Shown: one piece after another, positions 57,324 through 64,000 of the stretch | Layout of the letters: every line of letters starts with the position of its first letter | Numbering within the stretch: the first letter of the stretch is position 1 | Assembly: GCA_039707655.1 (NCBI GenBank) | Contig: CM077672.1 | Span: 197,198,537 to 197,262,536 of the forward strand | Length of the DNA stretch: 64,000 bases | Reading direction: 5' to 3' | Origin: Elymus sibiricus | Taxonomy: Eukaryota > Streptophyta > Magnoliopsida > Poales > Poaceae | The notes under the pieces: model-generated | What the model was told of the DNA's origin: nothing | The model's input: the letters and a program-made list of their open reading frames with translations, nothing else | Databases searched by the model: none | Program-made: the position numbers and the translations under genes

Positions 57324-60140
57324 GAGACGGTCTATTCTCCTAATATTAGGAGAATAGTTATTCTCATAACACTTCTGAACTGCACGCTCAACGCAAGTGC
57401 ACGTCATTGTTGAAGCAAGAGCACTGCAGTACTGATGCGAGTGAACTTCTCGTTGCAAAAAACTGCACGCAGTTTTTTCGGTACTGTTTTTGCTCCAGTT
57501 TTTAAACTGTTTGTCGGAACGAGGCGTGTAATATACCGTTGGAAAGCTATGGATTAGGCGCAACTTCGCCATGTAAATTTTTTCGAGATTCCTCACGGTT
57601 TAAGAGCAGTTTCGAAAATGGTGCGGCACACTATGAGTGGCAGCGAGCGTATTTTTGTGATTTTTTCTAAACCGCTTGTCAGAATGAAGCAAATGATATG
57701 CCGTTGGAAAGATATCGTCGAGGTGCAACTTTTTTATATATATTTCTTTCTCTAATTAGTTACGGTTTAAGAGCAGTTTCAAATTTACTAAATCGCGGAA
57801 TTCTGTTTTTCAAATTTTTGCAATTTTTCGGTACTCGCTCCAGTTTTTTAACCGTTTATCGAAATGAGACATATGATACGCCGTTGGAAAGCTACGGACG
57901 AGGCGCAACTTTCATATGTAGAAATGTTTTTGAGATTCCTTACGGTTTTAAATTAATTTTGAAAATTGTGCGGCGGACGATGAGTGGCAGCGGCCTTTTT
58001 CGCCAAATTTTTACAAATCGCTGGTCGGAATTATTGAAATGATACGCCATTGGAAAGATATCGACCAGACACAACTTTTTCATGTAGAACACTCTCTCTA
58101 AATCCTTACTGTTTAAGAGCAGTTTTGATTTTACTGAAATGCGGACTCTACTTTTCGCGGACCCAAAATCGACGAAGGGAACTGCATCAGACAAAAGAAT
58201 GCAATGCTTTAGACTGAAAACCGCACTGCATCAGACGGGCAAGTGCAATGCATGTTTTTGTCAGACATAATTTTTCTCACACGAAGAAGTGAAGTGCGCT
58301 TCACATCGGGCGTAAGTGAACCGCAAACACCATAAGAAGTGAACCACATTACTTTTCTAGTCATTTTCTAACTTTTTTTTTGCACTCTGTGAACCGCATG
58401 AGTTACTGTTGACTTTTTCATGTAACACTTTTTTTGGGACAGTGTTTTTCATTAACATGTTTTGGGACTGTAGTGCACTGCATTCTTCTATTTTGTCCTT
58501 TTTTTTCTTTTTTGTGTTAATGCGTCCGGGCTCCAGAGTAGAGGCTAGTGTACTGCATTAGTTTCTTTTTTTAACTATTTTTTCTTTCATCAAAATGAAC
58601 CGCTTGAGAACGATGAAAAGAACCTCTAGACACAAACAATAGTACTTCGAAAAGAAGTACATCCAGCAACCACACATCGCATGGCACAACAAATTCAGAA
58701 GAAAAATGCAACCCCCACAGAAATTACATGCCGAGCTGCACTCACATGTTTGCCGAACGGCACGAGACATGCGTTCATCCGAGTACTGCATGGTCAACGC
58801 CGCACACACATCAAACCGCAGGATGCACAACTTGCAGTTCATTTATAACTTAAAAAAACCGTGCACAAACTGTACGCCTGCACACCCCGAGCTGCTTTGG
58901 GCGATATACCAAACCGCATGCCTGTGCAAAACGAGCTGCACGGGATGAGCTGCTGAACCGCTGTCGAGCAGTACATTTGAATGTGAACCTCATCAAGCCC
59001 CCATCTAAACTGCGGGCACGGCCAGAGCGGACCGCATCGAGTGCACTGCAGGACTAAGTGCAAAATTACATGGAAATATGCACAAGTAAACTGCACACCT
59101 CAGGAAAAGGAGCTGATTTCTTTCTAAAAAATTAATTGGAAAAAACCTGCAAATTCAACCGGAAGAACAACGCATAGCAAACTGCAGTACGTCGGCGGGG
59201 AGCACCTTGAGGAAAAGTAAACTGCAGTATGATCAGGCCCTGAAGATTTTTCAATCGCAAAAAACAAAAAAACTGAACCACAAGACCATCCTCGCCGTCG
59301 CTCCCATTGTTTTCATGTACGTCGGCAGGGAGCACCTTGGATCGGCCATGGGACGAGGAAGAGGGAGGTCTTTGACCTCGCCAGAACTGCGCACACGTGC
59401 TCTGCACCGCACCGGACGCACCACGCAAACTGCACTGGGGCTGGGGATGGGAGTCCTCTGCTCGCCCCAGCGCTGGAGGAGCAGTGGATCTGGCGCGAAG
59501 CCGGCGACCACCGAGGCGGCGATCCGGTGTTGGGGCTCGGCGGCGTAGCCAATTGGTGGTAGTTGGGTGGGTTTGGGGGAGGCAGTGGAGGGAGGAAGAA
59601 GGTGGGGCATCGGGGCAGAGCATGGCGGTGGCCGACAGGGAGCGATTTGGTTGCCGGCGGGGAGAGGTGGGGAGGCAGCGATGGCTGGAGGAGGAGGTGG
59701 GGGCAGGTGGTGGTGTGGCGTGGCGCCGCGGTGGTCGGGAGAGCCGTCCCCGTTGTCCCCGGGGCAGATCCCGATAGGTGGTGGGAGGGTGGAGCATCGC
59801 GGTGGTCAGGGCCGTCCCCGCGGTCACCGGCCAGATCCTGGCAGGTGGTGGTGGGCGGTGGGGCTGGCGGCAGGTGGTGGTGGGGTGGGGCGGCGGGGCT
59901 GAAGGCAGTTGGTGGTGGGCGGCTGGGCTCTGCGCCAGCTGGTGGTGGGAAGGGCGGCGGGGCTGAAGGCAGGTGGTGGTGGGCGGCGGGGCTTCGGGCA
60001 GGAGGGGAGGGAGGCCGGTGGAGATCAGGGGAGACTGGTGGGTCACGGGGGGAGTGGGGGAGGTGGGTTTTTTAGTCTGCTGTTAGGAGAATAAGGTCCA
60101 GTGTTAGGAGAATAAGGTCTTAAGGGTGTTATGAGAATAG

Positions 60141-60146
<6 letters not shown>
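57323..60146 (-). mobile_element. TA-associated element B
   Basis: This 2824-bp element is an inverted relative of A. Its left end holds the 26-bp palindrome (57332-57357; arm CTATTCTCCTAAT). The right end, in reverse, is GTGGGTCTATTCTCATAAC with CACCCTTAAGACC. Four modules with CCGTTGGAAAG or CCATTGGAAAG lie at about 57535, 57700, 57880 and 58048. Words GTGAACCGCA and CTGCATCAGAC are scattered over 58180-58400. The core 59170-60060 is GC-rich (GGTGGTGG words), and the 304-codon minus-strand ORF there is low-complexity Pro/Thr/His/Arg. No transposase is seen. Confidence 0.65.

Positions 60147-60225
<79 letters not shown>
60147..60225. repeat. (TC)n(TA)n microsatellite right of element B
   Basis: About 26 bp of TC repeat, then about 53 bp of TA repeat. 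The following copia sequence begins GAGTTTGTCC, so part of this TA tract was probably present in the copia element before insertion. Confidence 0.95.
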
Positions 60226-60228
<3 letters not shown>

Positions 60229-60502
60229 TTTGTCCTCAACAGCATTCACTTATTGCTATGTCTTCAAGTTGATTTTTTTTCTGCGCTAAGTGAATGTGAT
60301 CGGACCCTTACCTCTCTGTGTTTATCTCTTCCAATCTCTCTAAATCTTCATATGCATTCTACTTGACATGTGTCGATTGTCTTCACTGTGTCCTTGTCAG
60401 TCGAAGACTTTGAGACCAATATTTAAAATGTTTTTTATCCTTATCCACTTTGCCGGTCGCCGTAGAAGCCGGAACGACCTCCCACCAAAACTGCTTGGTA
60501 GT
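60226..60502 (+). mobile_element. Copia 3' non-coding region, piece 2
   Basis: Sequence with GTCTTCAAG, TTGTCTTCACTG and GTCGAAGACTTTGAG words resembles the copia non-coding style at 51694-51986 and the 5' LTR, and not the surrounding TA-associated elements. It probably continues the copia 3' internal region. It is cut near 60500, where element D starts without its left end. No ORF is supported. Confidence 0.5.
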
Positions 60503-62963
60503 GACGAGGCGCAACTTTCATATGTAGAAATGTTTTTGCGATTCCTTGCGGTTTTAAATTAATTTTGAAAATTGTGCGGCGGATGACGAGTGGCAGCGGG
60601 CATTTTTTCATGAATTTTTTACAAACTGTTGGTCGGAATGATTCAAGTGATACACCGTTGGAAAGATATCAACGAGACGCAACCTTTTCATGTAGAACAC
60701 TCTCTCTAATTCCTTACGGTTTAAGAGCAGTTTTAAAATTACCAAAATGCGGACACTCTATTTTTGGCGACACCAAAATCAACGAGGGAACTACATCAGA
60801 CAGAAAACCGCACTGCATCAGACTGAAAACCGCACTGTAATGTCAACAAAGAGAACTGCATTATTACTTTTTTTTGCTAACATTTTTCTTTCGTAATTTC
60901 ATCTAAACTGCAAGGCCGAATGTAGTGAACCGCATGCAACGACGAAGTGCGCTACAACTGCTGATGCATTTTACTTTTTTTTAACACACAGCGCTGCGCA
61001 AGAATGAGTGTAGTTTAATTTTTCAAGAGAAGTGAACCACAACATAAATCAAAGCGAGCTGCATGGTTTTTTCTTGTTGTTTTTTTTAAAGTAAAAAGGC
61101 ATTTTGGACAACACGGTTGAGGCCAGAAGTGTATCTTTGTTCCGTTTTTCAAAAACTTGTTTTTACTGGTGATACCGGCCTGCATGAACGGGTCAAGTGT
61201 ACTGCATTTTTTTTATTTTGCATAGTGAACCACGCAGATTTTATAAAGCGAACCACAAAGATTTTAACAATGAACTACAATAGTTTGAAAAAATGTACTT
61301 CTTCGGTTCACCGAGCGCACTGCTTTTAACAAGAAAAAGATTTTACAAACTGAGTAATCCACACAAATAGTCCTTTTTCTGTCTCCACATTACAATCACA
61401 CACAAAATACAACCCAACTGCACTTTTTATAAAATGCACTGAACCGCACGCATTAGCATAGCGAGAATGCAAATGCTTTGCGCCGCCGAACCGCACGCAC
61501 TCGCCGGACGTACTGCACGCACGCGATTGCTTGAACTGCATGGAGGCGTTACCCATGCACTGTACCAGCAAGCGAGCTGCAAAACAAACTTCAGTGAGCT
61601 ACAAAACAAACTTCAGTGAGCTGCAGAGAGGGCCCCGGAGCCATCGCCAACCTGGACCCATCATCCGACCACTCCGGCGCCGTTGAGGAGCCCACAGCCG
61701 GATCACGGCAAGAAGCTCGAACGGATTAGGAGGGGGTTGATTGGCGACGAACTGCTCACCGCACTTCTTACATCGGCACCGCCACCGAACTGCAAGAACG
61801 CGTGCACCGCACTACACGACACATGCCGGAGACTGTGAGGGCTCACGCTCAACGAACTGCATCAACGCACTGGAAAATATACTCAACGGAAGCTTCTGAA
61901 CTGCACTTCACCCCAATTACTCATCAATTTTTCTGAAAAACACTAGAAATTATTCTGAACAGCAATAATTCTGGGACGGGATGTGCACGGCGAACTACAC
62001 GGCGTCGCGCTTCCGTACTGCATGCAGTTGGTGGCTGGGACCTCGCCGGAATATGAGGAAAGGGGGTCGGCAGAGAGGTTGGGGAGAAGAGCCCCTCATC
62101 GTCTTGCTGCATAGGAGGTAGGGGAAGGTCACCTGAATGAGGAGGAGGCAACGGGGGTCAGATTTGCAGTGGAGGTAGGAGCTCGGCTGCACGCGCGCGG
62201 GTGGGGATCCACCCGCCGGCGCGTGGTGATAGAGCTCGTTGGATCCGCCGCGGGGGAGATGAGGAAGTGGGTTGGCTCGTCGTATCTGCCACGGGCAGCA
62301 AGGGTTAGGGCCGCTAGCGCATGCCTCCTGACCAGCCTCCTCTTGGTGGCAAGCGGGGGAGTTGCTCGACGGGGCCTCCCTGCCGGAGAGGGAGAGGACG
62401 ACCTGGGCCCCGGCGGCGCGGGACAGGGGCACCTGTGCGGATCTCGCTGGATCCGGCGCCAGGCTGCGCGAGCAGGGGGCTTCCGCGCTGAGGGTTGGCG
62501 GTGGCCGGATCCGTCGTTTGTGGCCGCACCAATGGTCGTGGCGGCCGGATCCAGTGGCTGAGGCCGCGCCGGGGGTTGAGGGCGGCCGGATCCCGCCATG
62601 ACCATTGGATGGCGCGGGAGAAAGAGGGTGACGGCCGGCGTAGAAGGTGGTGCCCGTGGGATGCGGCCGGAAGTGGTGTTGGGCGGCGCCGCCGAAGAAG
62701 GTGGGGAGGGTAGGGGTGCGCCGCTCCGAAGAAGGTGCGGAGGGAAGTGGGGCGCGGTGTGGGGAGGTGGCTGGCTGCGAGGGGAGCAGGGAGTTGATGG
62801 AGGTCGTGGGGAGAGTGAGCGGGGAGTTTTTTTTGTTGCCCCGTCCAGCTCAGTCTTTTCGGGGTTAGTTTGTAGCTACGGGTCAGCTCGGTACTGTTAG
62901 CAGAATAAGGCTTCGGTGTTAGTAGAATAAGGTCTTAAGGGTGTTATGAGAATAGACCCACCC
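60503..62963 (-). mobile_element. TA-associated element D, left end missing
   Basis: It begins within a module matching about 57896 of element B (GACGAGGCGCAACTTTCA), so the palindrome end and two modules are missing. It has the words CTGCATCAGAC (60789-60838) and AGTGAACC(G/A)CA (60920, 61030, 61225). The core 61630-62860 is GC-rich with ORFs on both strands that lack domains. The right end, in reverse, is GGGTGGGTCTATTCTCATAA followed by CACCCTTAAGACC, ending at 62963 before a short TA tract. Confidence 0.6.
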
Positions 62964-62977
62964 TATATATATATATA
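62964..62977. repeat. (TA)7 between elements D and C
   Basis: Fourteen bp of TA repeat. The GGGTGGG end of D lies to the left and the palindrome end of C to the right. Confidence 0.9.
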
Positions 62978-64000
62978 CAGCCGATCTATTCTCCTAATAT
63001 TAGGAGAATAGTTATTCTGCTAACACTTCCGAACTGCACGCTCAACGCAACTGCACGGCATTGTTTAAGCAAGAGTGCTGCAGTACTCAGGCGAGTGAAC
63101 TTCTCGTTGCAAAAAAACTGCAGGTACTGTTTTTGCTCCAGTTTTTAAACCATTTGTCGGAACGAGGCGTGTAATATACCGTTGGAAAGCTATTGATTAG
63201 GCGCAACTTCGCCATGTAGAATTTTTTTCGAGATTCCTCACGGTTTAAGAGCAGTTTCGAAAACGGTGCGGCGCACTACGAGTGGCAGCGAACGTATTTT
63301 TGCGATTTTTTCTAAACCGCTTGTCAGAATGAAGCAAATGATATGCCGTTGGAAAGATATCATCGAGGCGCAACTTTTATATATATATTTCTTTCTCTAA
63401 TTCGTTACGGTTTAAGAGCAGTTTTAAATTTACTAAATCGCGGAATTCTGTTTTTCAAATTTTTGCAATTTTTCGGTACTCGCTCCAGTTATTTAACCGT
63501 TTATCGAAATGAGGCATATGATACGCCGTTGGAAATCTACGGACGAGGTGCAACTTTCATATGTAGAAATATTTTTGAGATTCCTTTCGGTTTTAAATTA
63601 ATTTTGAAAATTGTGCGGCGGACAACGAGTGGCAGCGGCCTTTTTTCGCGAAATTTTTACAAACCGCTGGTCGGCATGATTCAAATGATACGCCATTGGA
63701 AAGATATTGACGAGACGCAACTTTTTCATTTAGAATACTCTCTCTAAATCCTTACGGTTTAACAGCAGTTTTGATTTTACTGAAATGCACACACTGATTT
63801 TCGCGAACCCAAAATCGACGAAGGGAACTGCATCAGACAGAAGAACGCACTGCTTCAGACTGAAAACCGTACTGCATCAGAGGGCAAGTGCACTACATGT
63901 TTTTGTCAGACATAATTTTTCTCAGACAAAGAAGTGAAGTGCGCTTCATATCGGGCGTAAGTGAACCGCAAACACCATGAGAAGTGAACCACATTACTTT
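62978..64000 (-). mobile_element. TA-associated element C, cut by window edge
   Basis: It starts CAGCCGATCTATTC with a perfect 26-bp palindrome at 62986-63011 (arm CTATTCTCCTAAT) and follows element B closely. Four modules with CCGTTGGAAA or CCATTGGAAAG lie at about 63180, 63345, 63525 and 63693, followed by CTGCATCAGAC and GTGAACCGCA words to the edge. The ORF at 63343-63747 is module sequence read in one frame; its counterpart in B (57698-58042) is similar but probably not coding. Confidence 0.65.

Noticed and set aside
59132..60075. 304-codon minus-strand ORF in element B as a possible transposase
   Set aside because: Low-complexity Pro/Thr/His/Arg sequence without DDE, zinc-finger or helicase motifs; a plus-strand ORF of similar quality covers the same bases.
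61995..62900. ORFs of up to 158 codons in element D
   Set aside because: Low-complexity GC-rich translation on both strands, no domain recognised.
51987..64000. Helitron identity for the TA-associated elements
   Set aside because: A subterminal hairpin is present, but the expected 5' TC and 3' CTRR ends are not clear and no Rep/helicase is visible; I kept it only as an alternative.
1..64000. A host protein-coding or tRNA/rRNA gene
   Set aside because: Every stretch with recognisable coding content belongs to a retroelement, and I saw no tRNA or rRNA sequence by eye; a tRNA scan and transcript mapping would be decisive.

Overview
This window looks like intergenic chromosomal DNA from a Triticeae grass (wheat, Aegilops, barley or a relative). 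It consists almost entirely of nested transposable elements, and I found no convincing host gene. The Triticeae assignment rests on recognising the Angela/BARE-type LTR (11885-13642), the gypsy LTR groups that begin TGATACGTCTCCAACGTATC or TGATACGTCC, and the SIRE/Maximus-type copia gag. I have no database hits; family names come from memory and are less certain than the structures.

The oldest layer is one forward Ty1/copia element of SIRE/Maximus type, now split into many pieces. Its 5' LTR is at 912-1256, 2809-3087 and about 6316-6853. The primer-binding site is 6856-6867. Gag, protease and integrase are at 6920-11051, RT and RNase H at 33017-34380, the last pol codons at 51574-51693, and 3' non-coding pieces at 51694-51986 and 60226-60502. 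It carries many stops and frameshifts and is dead.

Younger elements lie inside it. From left to right: a gypsy LTR fragment (1-911); a gypsy solo LTR (1257-2808); a reverse partial gypsy element (3088-6315); a forward gag-only gypsy element with LTRs of about 4.2 kb (11052-22761), holding an Angela solo LTR; a reverse non-autonomous gypsy element (22762-33016), holding a 4.1 kb solo LTR; a nearly complete forward Athila-type gypsy element (34381-51573), holding a 4.1 kb solo LTR in its 5' LTR (with a small hAT-type MITE inside it) and a copia solo LTR in its 3' LTR; and a cluster of related elements sitting in (TA)n tracts from about 51987 to the right edge. Five of these nested insertions have perfect 5-bp target duplications. 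In three cases the partner LTR of the host element keeps the matching empty site.

The least familiar material is the right-hand cluster (about 51987-64000). Five related elements of roughly 2.4-2.9 kb, or parts of them, alternate with TA microsatellites. They share a GGGTGGG(T/A)CTATTC end and an opposite end with a hairpin whose two arms change together between copies. They also share a repeated module of about 140-190 bp containing CCGTTGGAAAG, and each is filled with many copies of a short word (GCTAACTG in one, GTGAACCGCA and CTGCATCAGAC in the others). They resemble the microsatellite-targeting Micron elements of rice, but no transposase is visible. Two of them face each other and form a long inverted repeat.

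The retroelement proteins belong to standard replication pathways (gag particle, protease, RT/RNase H, integrase). All of the pol genes here are broken, so any movement would have needed proteins from other copies.
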